A DNA stretch of 64,000 nucleotides. Source: CATQHS01 sp965203375. Its GTDB lineage: Bacteria; Actinomycetota; Acidimicrobiia; Acidimicrobiales; Aldehydirespiratoraceae. A model generated the notes under the pieces. It made no database searches. It had not been told where the DNA came from and worked only from the letters and a program-made list of their open reading frames with translations. This document shows positions 16,644-26,936 of this stretch, piece by piece (the first letter of the stretch is position 1; every line of letters starts with the position of its first letter). The DNA lies in the NCBI GenBank assembly GCA_965203375.1, contig OZ241886.1, positions 992,001 to 1,056,000 of the forward strand, written 5' to 3'. A program made the position numbers and the translations under genes.

Positions 16644-18419
16644 ATGTCCGATGTGAGCACAACCCCTGAGCCTGTTGTACCAGTTGCCGGTATACGGATC
16701 AGTAAGGTGAGGATACAAAACTTTCGCTGCATTGATGAGATCGAGCTTGATCTAGAACCCGGCACAACCTATCTAGTTGGTGAGAACAACTCAGGCAAGA
16801 CATCAATCCTATATGCGCTATGGTCAGCCCTAGGAAGTCGCCGACCTCTTGACGATGATTTACGTAGAACACCTGAAGGTGCGCTAGTCGAAGACGCATC
16901 AGTTGATATATGGATAGTGCCATCAGGTACCAGTGATAGCTTCTCACCAGAGCTTACGCGACAACTTGAGCGTATGCAGCCTGATCCGTCTACGGGTATA
17001 AGCACTGTCGGAATCCGTACTGTTTTCAGATCAAGTCAAGAAAGCAGTATCCTCTTGACTCAAAGATTCTTCTTACAGCCTAACAATGAGGGTAACTGGG
17101 TGTCTGCAGAAGATCCCCCATTTCGGTCGAGTCTCATGGATCTTATTGAGGCTCAATTCTTAGATACATCTCGAGATTTAGTGGATGAATTGGGGAATAG
17201 AACTAGCGTATGGGGAAGGGTTCTTACCGATCTCCAGATTGAACAGAATACGAAAACAGGTGAGACACGTGATGATCTAGAGAATGCTTTGAACGATATC
17301 GCACAACGTATACGTAATGCTAGTCCGGTTCTGAGTTCTCTTGAAAAGGATCTAGATGGAATAGCCGAGGTTCAAGCAAGTGTAGGAAGAGTTGAAATTC
17401 AACCAGTGCCGCCTCGCCTTGAGGAACTAGCAAGAACTGTCGAAGTAGTACATCATCAAGATAGACAGCCTATTTTGCCACTGCGGTTTCTAGGACTTGG
17501 AAGTCGTAGTCTCGCCACACTGCTCGTCTTCAGGACTCTTGTGCAATTTCGTCTAGGTGCTGATAGTGGATTGAAACCTCATCTTCTCACATTACTGGAA
17601 GAACCAGAAGCGCATCTGCATCCACAGGCTATCTCTGTACTGCAGTCCTTGTTAGATCGCTTGCCTGGGCAACGCGTCGTATCAACGCATTCTCCTCAGC
17701 TTGTTGTTCATACTGATCCTCGGTCTGTACGTATCATACGACGGTCACCTGAGGAAATAAGAGTTATAGATCTTACTCCTAATATAGCTAAACGGGTCGC
17801 ACAGTTTCGCAAGTATGTAGAACGGCCTTTTGGAGAAATTCTATTTGCAAGAGCTATAGTATTCGGTGATGGTAGTACAGAGAGATGCACTCTGCCAGCT
17901 TTACTTTCCGGTTACTTCGGATGCCACCCGGGCGGGTTAGGAATCTCCTTTTTTGACTGTGAATCAATGGATCAGGATCAAACAAATATAGTTGTTCATG
18001 CTGCGCATGATCTAAAGATAAAGTGGTTGGTATTTGTTGATAATGATCTCTCAGGCAGTAAGGCTCTAAATCGAATAAAGCGTCCATCAGCCGAAGGACT
18101 CACGGGCGAAGTACTTACGATGGAATCTGACGAAGTCATTGTAAGCGGTAATAAGCAGATAGAGCAGTTACTTGTGGACGCTGACTACTTAGAGGAGATA
18201 GAAGAAGTTGCAAGTGAAAATGACTTAGAGCTTGTCACAAATCAAAAAGGGTATCTAAAATTTCTGAAGGACAACAAACCCTGGGCGGCTGAACAGGTTG
18301 CCATAAAAGCTGTAAAAAATAACCGTCTACTTCCGAGTTCAATTATTGAGTTAGGCCAACGCCTTGCAGAGAGTTTAGATGTAGCTAGTTATACAAATCA
18401 GGCTAGGAGCATTCAATGA
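16644..18419 (+). CDS. gajA: GajA-like OLD-family nuclease of a Gabija defence system
   Basis: In Gabija, GajA is an ATP-regulated DNA-cleaving nuclease that acts on phage DNA together with GajB. The 591-aa product has an N-terminal ABC-like ATPase with Walker A GENNSGKTS starting at Gly46 and Walker B LLEEPEAHLHPQ, then a C-terminal TOPRIM domain with GDGSTE (Asp409, Glu413) and a VDND motif (Asp466, Asp468). The usual first TOPRIM Glu appears as Asp. The stop overlaps the helicase start by four bases (ATGA). Base composition is clearly AT-richer than the flanking GC-rich genes, which points to horizontal gain. Confidence 0.88.
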   Translation: MSDVSTTPEPVVPVAGIRISKVRIQNFRCIDEIELDLEPGTTYLVGENNSGKTSILYALWSALGSRRPLDDDLRRTPEGALVEDASVDIWIVPSGTSDSFSPELTRQLERMQPDPSTGISTVGIRTVFRSSQESSILLTQRFFLQPNNEGNWVSAEDPPFRSSLMDLIEAQFLDTSRDLVDELGNRTSVWGRVLTDLQIEQNTKTGETRDDLENALNDIAQRIRNASPVLSSLEKDLDGIAEVQASVGRVEIQPVPPRLEELARTVEVVHHQDRQPILPLRFLGLGSRSLATLLVFRTLVQFRLGADSGLKPHLLTLLEEPEAHLHPQAISVLQSLLDRLPGQRVVSTHSPQLVVHTDPRSVRIIRRSPEEIRVIDLTPNIAKRVAQFRKYVERPFGEILFARAIVFGDGSTERCTLPALLSGYFGCHPGGLGISFFDCESMDQDQTNIVVHAAHDLKIKWLVFVDNDLSGSKALNRIKRPSAEGLTGEVLTMESDEVIVSGNKQIEQLLVDADYLEEIEEVASENDLELVTNQKGYLKFLKDNKPWAAEQVAIKAVKNNRLLPSSIIELGQRLAESLDVASYTNQARSIQ

Positions 18420-20275
18420 GTAGAAGCGCTCCGCAGTCTCTCACACCTGACCAAGAGCTTGCAATTTCGGCACAGGAGCGTGAAGTGCTTGTCATAGCCC
18501 CAGCAGGTAGCGGCAAGACAGAGGTGCTGATCCAACGAGCTATTCGCATTCTTGAGCAAAGTGCTGGTAAGTCGTTTCGTCTCTTAGCGGTTACTTTCAC
18601 TGTCAAAGCAGCCGAAGAACTTCAAAAACGAGCCGGTCAGTTGGTCGCTGACGAACTCTGGCGCGTCGATGCGAACACCATATACTGGTTCGCATATGAC
18701 TGGTTACGTCGTTATGGTAGGGAGATTGGGGTTAGTCCTGATGTTGTAGTTCTGAGTGACGATTTAGATCGTGTGACTGTTGTAGCTGAGTACCTTAGAT
18801 CCATAGGTTTAAATGAAGAACTAGGTCAGGATGTTGGGACCTCTGTTAAACCTCTTCTTGATATCATTGATGCTTATAGGACTCAGGCTAATTGTGAAAA
18901 GTATATCTATCAGAAAGCTTATCCTCCTTTTGGCATAGAAGTAGAAGAGTTAGTAGACGCTTACGAAGCTTCTCTTAAAAAAATCGGAGCTATTGATTTC
19001 CCAGGTATGTTAACTGGCTTCAATCGGCTGATTAATAAAAGTAGATGGGTGCTGGAACACTTTCGTACTCTTTATCAGGATATCTTGATAGATGAAGGGC
19101 AAGATCTTACGGCAATTCAATCGCGTCTCCTGCGTAATCTTGCTGGCGATGAAATCAATTTGTTTGTCGTGGCGGATGATAAACAATCAATAATGGGGCA
19201 CGCCGGTGGTTCCTATAGCAATGCTCAAGATTTGGTGCCTATAGCGGCTAAAGATCCGTTATATCTGCGTCACAACTTCCGAAGTTCAACTGGTATACTT
19301 TGTGCAGCAGAAGCTGTTCTGTCTCAGGCAAGTGGGAACATAACGAATGCCTTGACTCTACCAGACACTCCGTCTGGTAGAGTACGTCTAATTCCCAAAA
19401 TTTCTCCTGACGCAGAGGCTAATTTTGTTGCATCGTGGGCGTGTGATTTATTAGAAAATGGGCTCTGTCTCGATACGCTAATTCCGGGCGAAGACTCTTC
19501 TGTTAGGACCGAAGATATAGCCGTTATTGGAAGAACTAGATGGATTCTAACTCCTATTGTAGAGAAGTTAGATAACCGCGGTGTGGAATATGCTATCCAA
19601 ACAGAAGCTGAAGTATTTCTCCCAGAGTCAGAGGCCAGAATTTTTGTGGATTGCCTAACCTTTGGTAGCGATAAAGATAATTTTCCAGCAGCTCGCCGCG
19701 TACTTGACGAGTTACATGAGCTGGTGGGTCTAGATACTTCTGACGACCCTCTGACTGCGTTGGAAAGCATATCATCCTTAGCCTACTTGTCGGATTTAGT
19801 TAAGCTTGGTTTAAAGGAAGGTTCCTCACTGGAAATTGTTATGGACAAGATAGTTGACCTTGGTGAAGCACATGGATGGGGAAACAGTGCTCGCACACTC
19901 GCTGAAGCTTGGGAGAGCTATCGGCGGCTGACGTCGGTACAAGGTCAATCTTTTGGTGGGTACCGGTGGCATCTAGAGAAGATGCAACGAACTCGACTTA
20001 CTGATCCAGGTATCCGACTATTGACCATTGATCGAGCCAAAGGGTTAGAGTTCAAAGCGGTAGCGATTATTGGTGTTCGCGATGGGATGTTACCTCATTA
20101 TCAAAGTGTTTCGGATAAAGCAATTGACTGGGAACGTCGAAGACTCTATCTAGCCATGACTAGAGCTTTTCGAGAACTAGTTATATCATGGCCTCAAACT
20201 ACTGTTGATCGATACGGAAAATCACACCCGCAACAACCGTCTCGGTTCCTTGTTGAAGCGGGGCTCGTCAAGTAA
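18416..20275 (+). CDS. gajB: GajB-like UvrD/Rep helicase of a Gabija defence system
   Basis: GajB is the superfamily 1A helicase partner of GajA. The 619-aa product has Walker A APAGSGKTE at residues 28-36, motif II in LIDEGQDLT, motif IV as LRHNFRSS, and motif VI as RLYLAMTRAFREL near the end. The length is a little above the usual ~500 residues. It overlaps gajA by four bases and shares its low GC content, so the two entered together. The right end of this AT-rich block abuts the convergent sufU gene within a few bases. Confidence 0.9.
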   Translation: MSRSAPQSLTPDQELAISAQEREVLVIAPAGSGKTEVLIQRAIRILEQSAGKSFRLLAVTFTVKAAEELQKRAGQLVADELWRVDANTIYWFAYDWLRRYGREIGVSPDVVVLSDDLDRVTVVAEYLRSIGLNEELGQDVGTSVKPLLDIIDAYRTQANCEKYIYQKAYPPFGIEVEELVDAYEASLKKIGAIDFPGMLTGFNRLINKSRWVLEHFRTLYQDILIDEGQDLTAIQSRLLRNLAGDEINLFVVADDKQSIMGHAGGSYSNAQDLVPIAAKDPLYLRHNFRSSTGILCAAEAVLSQASGNITNALTLPDTPSGRVRLIPKISPDAEANFVASWACDLLENGLCLDTLIPGEDSSVRTEDIAVIGRTRWILTPIVEKLDNRGVEYAIQTEAEVFLPESEARIFVDCLTFGSDKDNFPAARRVLDELHELVGLDTSDDPLTALESISSLAYLSDLVKLGLKEGSSLEIVMDKIVDLGEAHGWGNSARTLAEAWESYRRLTSVQGQSFGGYRWHLEKMQRTRLTDPGIRLLTIDRAKGLEFKAVAIIGVRDGMLPHYQSVSDKAIDWERRRLYLAMTRAFRELVISWPQTTVDRYGKSHPQQPSRFLVEAGLVK

Positions 20276-20280
20276 GGCGG

Positions 20281-20781
20281 TTATGGGTGGGGGGGTTCGT
20301 CTAGGGCTTGGACCAGGGTGTTCCATGACAGGGTGGCGCACTTGATCCGCACTGGGAACTTCACCACGCCTCGCAGGGCCTCTAGGTCGCCCAGCTTCAT
20401 GTCGCCGGGGTCGGAGGCCCCGCCCTCCCCGTCGTCGCTGTCTTCGTCCTCATCATCGCCGCCGATCTCGTGGGAGTGGATGGACATCATCGACTTGAAC
20501 GCCCGCACCAGGCGGCGCACCTCGGCCACCGGCTTTCCCCTGATCCCGGCGGCCATCATCGAGGCCGACGACTGGCTGATCGAGCAGCCCTGGCCGCCGA
20601 TGGCCACTCCCTGTACCACGTCGTCGGAGTCGACGTCCACGTAGACGATCACCTCGTCGCCGCACAGCGGGTTGAACCCCTCGGCCCGGACCGCGGGCGG
20701 CACCTCCAGCTCGCCCCGATGGCGGGGGTTGCGGTAGTGGTCCAACAGGATCTCCCGGTAGAGATCCTCCAGCCCGCTCAC
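20281..20781 (-). CDS. sufU: SufU, zinc-dependent sulfurtransferase partner of SufS
   Basis: SufU takes persulfide sulfur from SufS and passes it to SufBCD. From GTG 20781 the product is 166 aa and starts SGLEDLYREI, the conserved family start, putting the zinc ligands at Cys40, Asp42, Cys66 and Cys148. An ATG at 20823 would add 14 residues and is the alternative start. An acidic Asp/Glu/Gly insertion (about residues 108-131) interrupts the usual fold and is specific to this protein. It is downstream of sufS in the same direction. The spacer between them has CATCGGCTTG-type repeats. Confidence 0.93.
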   Translation of the reverse strand: MSGLEDLYREILLDHYRNPRHRGELEVPPAVRAEGFNPLCGDEVIVYVDVDSDDVVQGVAIGGQGCSISQSSASMMAAGIRGKPVAEVRRLVRAFKSMMSIHSHEIGGDDEDEDSDDGEGGASDPGDMKLGDLEALRGVVKFPVRIKCATLSWNTLVQALDEPPHP

Positions 20782-20904
20782 GTCGGGCCCCCGGCCCCGG
20801 CTCGGGCCATCGGCCTGGCCCAACGCATCGGTTTGCCCCGACCCATCGGCTTGGCCTGACTCGTCGTCTCGAACCGCACCATCGGCTTGCCCCGCCCCCA
20901 GGCC

Positions 20905-22176
<1,272 letters not shown>

Positions 22177-22216
22177 GGCGAGTGCCCGGTGCGGTTCACG
22201 GCCCGTAACCCGGTGC

Positions 22217-22972
<756 letters not shown>

Positions 22973-23170
22973 GGGGCGATTCTATGTCCCGCCCACCATT
23001 AGCACTACGAACATAGGAGAAATAGCTAGCCGGGGCGGGTTGGACTGACTGACGGACCGGCGGGCTGGCCGGTTGACGGGGCGGGCTGGACTGGCTGACG
23101 GACGGGCAGGACCCGGTGTCGACGGACTGGGCTAGCGGGCGGCGTGCTGGGCGGCCGACGGACCGGCGGG

Positions 23171-23647
23171 TCAGTCGTCGTGGAGGTCCTGCTTCCATTC
23201 CCGGAAGCGGTCGTGGCGCCGCCCCGACGGGCCGACCCCGGACCCCGAGCCGTCGGGGAAGAGCCGGAAGGCGCAGTGCCGGGCGAGGTCGGCGGAGTCC
23301 ACCGCCACGTAGCGGGCGTCGGCCCCCCGGGCCGGGCCGGCCCGCCACAGCAGCCACCGCCCCAACCGCCGCTTGTAGGCGATGGGAGGGCTGCCGATGT
23401 CGTCGCCGGCCCGCAGCAGGGCCTCGGGGGCCTCCACCCAGGCGTCGGCCGGGATGTTGCGGTCCCGCACCGGGGTGGGGGGCAGGTCCTCGGTGTGGAC
23501 CGGGGTGGGATCGAAGGGCCGCTCGTCCGCGGGCAACGCCGTCGCCACGCCCACCGTCTTATCAGCGGGCAACGCCGTCGCCACGCCTTCGCCCCCGCAG
23601 GCGGACAACGCCATCGCCACGCCTTCGCCTCCGGCTAGCGCGGGCAA
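23171..23647 (-). CDS. hypothetical protein, start uncertain
   Basis: The C-terminal ~95 residues look like a real protein (NIPADAWVEAPEALLRAGDD, then YKRRLGRWLLWRAG and FREWKQDLHDD), but no family is recognised. The N-terminal 40 residues come from a repeated DNA unit that translates as EGVATALPAD copies, so the true start may lie after the repeats, near 23530. The gene is divergent from the acyl-CoA dehydrogenase. It has no membrane segment or signal peptide. Confidence 0.5.
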   Translation of the reverse strand: MPALAGGEGVAMALSACGGEGVATALPADKTVGVATALPADERPFDPTPVHTEDLPPTPVRDRNIPADAWVEAPEALLRAGDDIGSPPIAYKRRLGRWLLWRAGPARGADARYVAVDSADLARHCAFRLFPDGSGSGVGPSGRRHDRFREWKQDLHDD

Positions 23648-23665
23648 GGGGCATCGCCGCGCCCA
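23529..23665 (+). repeat. imperfect tandem repeats of about 36 bp
   Basis: Four degenerate copies of a unit beginning GCGGGCAACGCCGTCGCC follow one another, with the last copy decayed. They lie in the spacer and presumed N-terminal part of the hypothetical gene at 23171-23647. The unit length and the lack of a conserved spacer argue against a CRISPR array. Similar GC-rich short tandem arrays occur elsewhere in this window (54379-54578). Confidence 0.6.
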
Positions 23666-23730
23666 CCATCTAAGCTCATTCGCGTCTCATCGGCGACGCT
23701 TGCGGGCCTCATGAGCGACGGGAGAAACCC

Positions 23731-24870
23731 TTGAACTTCGCCTTCACCGAGGAGCAGGACCAGCTCCGCGATTTCGTCCGAGACTTCCTGGCCGACAAGT
23801 CGCCCGAGTCGGCGGTCCGGGAGCAGATGGACACCGAGCGGGGCTACGACCCCGACGTGTGGGACCAGATGGCCGACCAGATGGGCCTGCAGGGGCTGGC
23901 CATCCCCGAGGCCTACGGCGGGCAGGGCTTCAGCTTCGTGGAGCAGGTCATCGTGCTGGAGGAGATGGGCCGGGCCCTGCTGTGCGCTCCGTATTTCTCG
24001 TCGGTGGTGCTGGCCGCCAACGCCCTGCTGGCCGGCGACGACGAGGAGGCCCGCAAGGCCCATCTGCCCGACATCGCCTCGGGGCGGCGCCGGGGGGCGC
24101 TGGCCTTCACCGAGGAGAGCGGGCGCTGGGACGAATCCGGCATTGACATGGCCGCGTCGAGCTCGGGCTCGGGTTCGGGCGCGAACGGCGCCGGCGCCTG
24201 GAGGCTGGACGGGACCAAGATGTACGTGCTGGACGGCCACACTGCCGATCTGCTGGTGGTGGCCGCCCGCACCGGCTCGGGCGTGTCGCTGTTCACGGTG
24301 GAGGCCGACGCCGCCGGGCTCACCCGCACCCCGCTGTCGACCATGGACCAGACCCGCAAGCAGGCCAAGCTGACCTTCGACGGGGTGGAGGCCGCGCTGC
24401 TGGGCGCCGAGGGCGGGGGCTGGCCGGTGCTGGAGAGGGTGCTGGACTTGGCCGCGGTGGCGCTGGCCGCCGAGCAGGTGGGCGGGGCCCAGATGTGTCT
24501 GGACATGGCGGTGGAGTACGCCAAGGTGCGGGTCCAGTTCGGCCGGCCCATCGGGTCGTTCCAGGCCATCAAGCACAAGTGCGCCGACATGCTGCTGCAG
24601 GTGGAGTCGGCCAAGTCGGCCGCCTACTACGCCGGGTGGTGCGCGGCGGAGATGAACGACGAGCTGCCCCAGGTCGCCTCCATGGCCAAGAGCTACTGCT
24701 CGGAGGCCTATTTCCACGCCGCGGCCGAGAACATCCAGATCCACGGCGGCATCGGCTTCACCTGGGAGCACCCGGCGCACCTGTATTTCAAGCGGGCCAA
24801 GAGCTCGGAGCTGCTGTTCGGGGACCCGACCTACCACCGGGAGCTGCTGGCCCAGCGGATCGGCATCTAG
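23731..24870 (+). CDS. acyl-CoA dehydrogenase
   Basis: A 379-aa flavoprotein of the acyl-CoA dehydrogenase family, which oxidises acyl-CoA thioesters to enoyl-CoA and hands electrons to ETF. It starts at TTG 23731 with NFAFTEEQDQLRDFVRDFL, the usual N terminus, has AIPEAYGGQG, LAFTEESG and RVQFGRPIGSFQAIKHKCAD, and ends with IQIHGGIGFTWEHP, the FAD-binding end motif. A Ser/Gly-rich insertion (about residues 145-155) interrupts the beta domain. The substrate range cannot be read from sequence. It stands alone, with no obvious beta-oxidation partner beside it. Confidence 0.93.
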   Translation: MNFAFTEEQDQLRDFVRDFLADKSPESAVREQMDTERGYDPDVWDQMADQMGLQGLAIPEAYGGQGFSFVEQVIVLEEMGRALLCAPYFSSVVLAANALLAGDDEEARKAHLPDIASGRRRGALAFTEESGRWDESGIDMAASSSGSGSGANGAGAWRLDGTKMYVLDGHTADLLVVAARTGSGVSLFTVEADAAGLTRTPLSTMDQTRKQAKLTFDGVEAALLGAEGGGWPVLERVLDLAAVALAAEQVGGAQMCLDMAVEYAKVRVQFGRPIGSFQAIKHKCADMLLQVESAKSAAYYAGWCAAEMNDELPQVASMAKSYCSEAYFHAAAENIQIHGGIGFTWEHPAHLYFKRAKSSELLFGDPTYHRELLAQRIGI

Positions 24871-24975
24871 GCCGGTTCGGGGTCGGTCGGGCGGGCCGGG
24901 GGCTTCGGGCCCGCCGCCGGGTCTGGCTTCGGGTCGGGGCCTGGCGAGGCTGTCGGGGAGGCGGCGCTGCTCTGG

Positions 24976-25422
24976 GTGCTGGCGGCCGTGGGGGCGGTGG
25001 CGGTGGTGGCCATCGCGGTGGCGGCCGTGGCCGTGGCGGTGGGCCGCCTGGAGAACGAGACCGCGCCGGCCGTCTACGAGCTGGAGGGTGCGGTGGACTA
25101 CATCGCCGACCGCCTGCCCGGCGAGGTCACGGCCCGGGTGAGCTACGACGACGTCCGCAAGGTGGCGGGCTGGCACCTCGACTGGTTCGCCTCGGTGGGC
25201 CTGGCCACCGACTACGGCACCGATCTGGGCGACCCGGCCGTGGACGTGGGCGATGTGGCCGTGGCCGACACCGACGCCGCCGTGGACGCGGTGGTGGCCC
25301 GCTCCCTGAAGTCCGGCGGCCCCGAGCCGGTGGACGTGGTGTGCATCTGCGATCTCCAGATGCAGTACCTGACCGAGATAGGCGCCATCGGCCCGCCCGG
25401 AGACGACGGCCCAGAGGATTAG
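24976..25422 (+). CDS. membrane-anchored hypothetical protein
   Basis: A 148-aa protein with one N-terminal hydrophobic segment (about residues 2-22) followed by a soluble domain with LEGAVDYIADRLPGEVTARVSYDDV. The topology suggests a single-pass anchor with the rest outside or inside the membrane. Proteins of this kind are common in actinobacteria but their role is not known to me. GTG 24976 is the only reasonable start; the upstream spacer is Gly/Pro-coding low-complexity DNA. Confidence 0.6.
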   Translation: MLAAVGAVAVVAIAVAAVAVAVGRLENETAPAVYELEGAVDYIADRLPGEVTARVSYDDVRKVAGWHLDWFASVGLATDYGTDLGDPAVDVGDVAVADTDAAVDAVVARSLKSGGPEPVDVVCICDLQMQYLTEIGAIGPPGDDGPED

Positions 25423-25514
25423 CCCCGCCGCCGGGGGGCTGGTTTGTGGATCAGCGCGCAGGAGACGAGTGCGCCGGGGATTAGCCCCGCCGTCGGCGTT
25501 GGTACCGTGAGGCG

Positions 25515-26486
25515 ATGGCGGTGCTGACCGGGCTTGCGCCCCGCGACGCGGTGATGAGCGAGGCGCGCCGGGCGGCCCAGGCCGTGGCCGCGGCCCGCCC
25601 CGACGTGGTGAGGGTGATGCTGTTCGGGTCAGTTGCCCGCGGCGAGGCCGACGAAGCCAGCGACATCGACCTGATGGTTGTCTTTGACGATCTCGGCGAT
25701 TACAAAGACCGCCGCGAGATCCGCGACCGCCTCGCCGAGGCGGTGAGGGATTCCACGCCGTGTTCGGTGGATCTGCACGTGACCGATCTGCCCGAGTGGA
25801 AAGTGCGGACCGAGCAGGTGTCGGCCTCGTTCGAGGCCAGCATCGCCGACGATCTGGTGACGCTCGTCGAACGGCCGGTCCGCCGCAGGCCGGAATGGGA
25901 GAAGCCGTTGCGCAGACCGGCGACCAACCTGGAAGAGGCGGGCAGCAGGTTCAGGGACGTGGCCCGGCAGTTGCGCTCGCTCAACCGCGAGATGCTCCCG
26001 GACGAGAATGAGCTGGTGGGCGACGCCCTCCAGCGCCACAGGGAGCTGAAGGAGCGCCGCCGCACCGCCTGCGGCCGCGCCGCCGATGTTGTTGAGGCGT
26101 CGGTCAAGACGTTGATCGCCCTGGGGGGAGCGAGTCCGGCCAAGACGCACAACCTGGCGGAGCTGGTGGACCAGATTGACCCGCCCGAACGACGCTCTCA
26201 AGTAGTAGGCCGCCTCCGGGGTTCGTCAGTGCCGATGAATGCGATCTCGGCATGGCACGTCAAAGCCAACTACGCCAACGACGTGGAAACGCAATGGGCC
26301 GACGCCGCCGACCAATTAGCCGGGATGGTGCAGTTGGCCCACGACATGGCCGTTGATGCCGACCAAGCTTTCACCACCGCAGGCGGTGACCAGGCTCTCT
26401 CCCGATCCGTAGGCGTGGCCCTTGGAGTGCTGCAAAGAGACGCCCCCACCTTCACCGGCACGCAGGTAGATCACAGGCCGATCTGA
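25515..26486 (+). CDS. minimal nucleotidyltransferase fused to a HEPN-like domain
   Basis: The 323-aa product has a nucleotidyltransferase N-terminal part with GS-x10-D-x-D (Gly38-Ser39, Asp50, Asp52) in LFGSVARGEADEASDIDLMV, followed by a helical part (about 150-290) containing KTHNLAELVDQI, typical of HEPN domains paired with such enzymes. MNT-HEPN pairs are usually two genes and act as toxin and AMPylating antitoxin; here both appear on one chain. No Rx4-6H active site is obvious in the helical part. Codon use is host-like. A broken relative lies at 42238-42323. Confidence 0.75.
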   Translation: MAVLTGLAPRDAVMSEARRAAQAVAAARPDVVRVMLFGSVARGEADEASDIDLMVVFDDLGDYKDRREIRDRLAEAVRDSTPCSVDLHVTDLPEWKVRTEQVSASFEASIADDLVTLVERPVRRRPEWEKPLRRPATNLEEAGSRFRDVARQLRSLNREMLPDENELVGDALQRHRELKERRRTACGRAADVVEASVKTLIALGGASPAKTHNLAELVDQIDPPERRSQVVGRLRGSSVPMNAISAWHVKANYANDVETQWADAADQLAGMVQLAHDMAVDADQAFTTAGGDQALSRSVGVALGVLQRDAPTFTGTQVDHRPI

Positions 26487-26507
26487 TCTCGCTCAGGATA
26501 GTGATCA

Positions 26508-26936
26508 CTACTCGACAGTAAATGAATCGATTGAGTTAATTAGATGTAGCTGATCTTCAACAACTACCCTTAATCCATCAGTGATCTTTCTGCAGCCAGT
26601 GAGTGCATATTCATTTGCGATTCGCACTACTACTGCGGCGCTTGTTGCAGCCGTTCGACCTTCTTCGGACAAAGCAAGTAGTTCAAGATGCGTGATACGC
26701 CATGGATCGGATTCAAGGATTCCAGCATTGTTGCACTTGACCAAACTGTTGCTATCTGGAAGCGGAGTACGAGTCTGTTCTGTTACCCCGACACATAAAG
26801 CGTACCACCATAGGTCGACCTGACGTCTAAAGGAGACTTCCGGTTTGGATTGATCCACTAGTCTTCCTACGAACTCATTGTAGAAGCTCTTATGAAGCCA
26901 AAGGTCCTGACTTCCGTATCTTGACTCAGATGTCAT
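26508..26936 (-). CDS. last gene of the phosphorothioation operon, unknown 142-aa protein
   Basis: A mixed, mostly soluble protein with Trp/Tyr-rich segments (DLWLHKSFYNEFVGRLVDQ, then VDLWWYALCVGV). The start overlaps the stop of the ATPase gene by four bases (ATGA), so it belongs to the same operon. It is AT-rich like its three upstream neighbours. No family recognised. Small last genes in restriction modules are often specificity or immunity factors, but this is only a guess. Confidence 0.7.
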   Translation of the reverse strand: MTSESRYGSQDLWLHKSFYNEFVGRLVDQSKPEVSFRRQVDLWWYALCVGVTEQTRTPLPDSNSLVKCNNAGILESDPWRITHLELLALSEEGRTAATSAAVVVRIANEYALTGCRKITDGLRVVVEDQLHLINSIDSFTVE

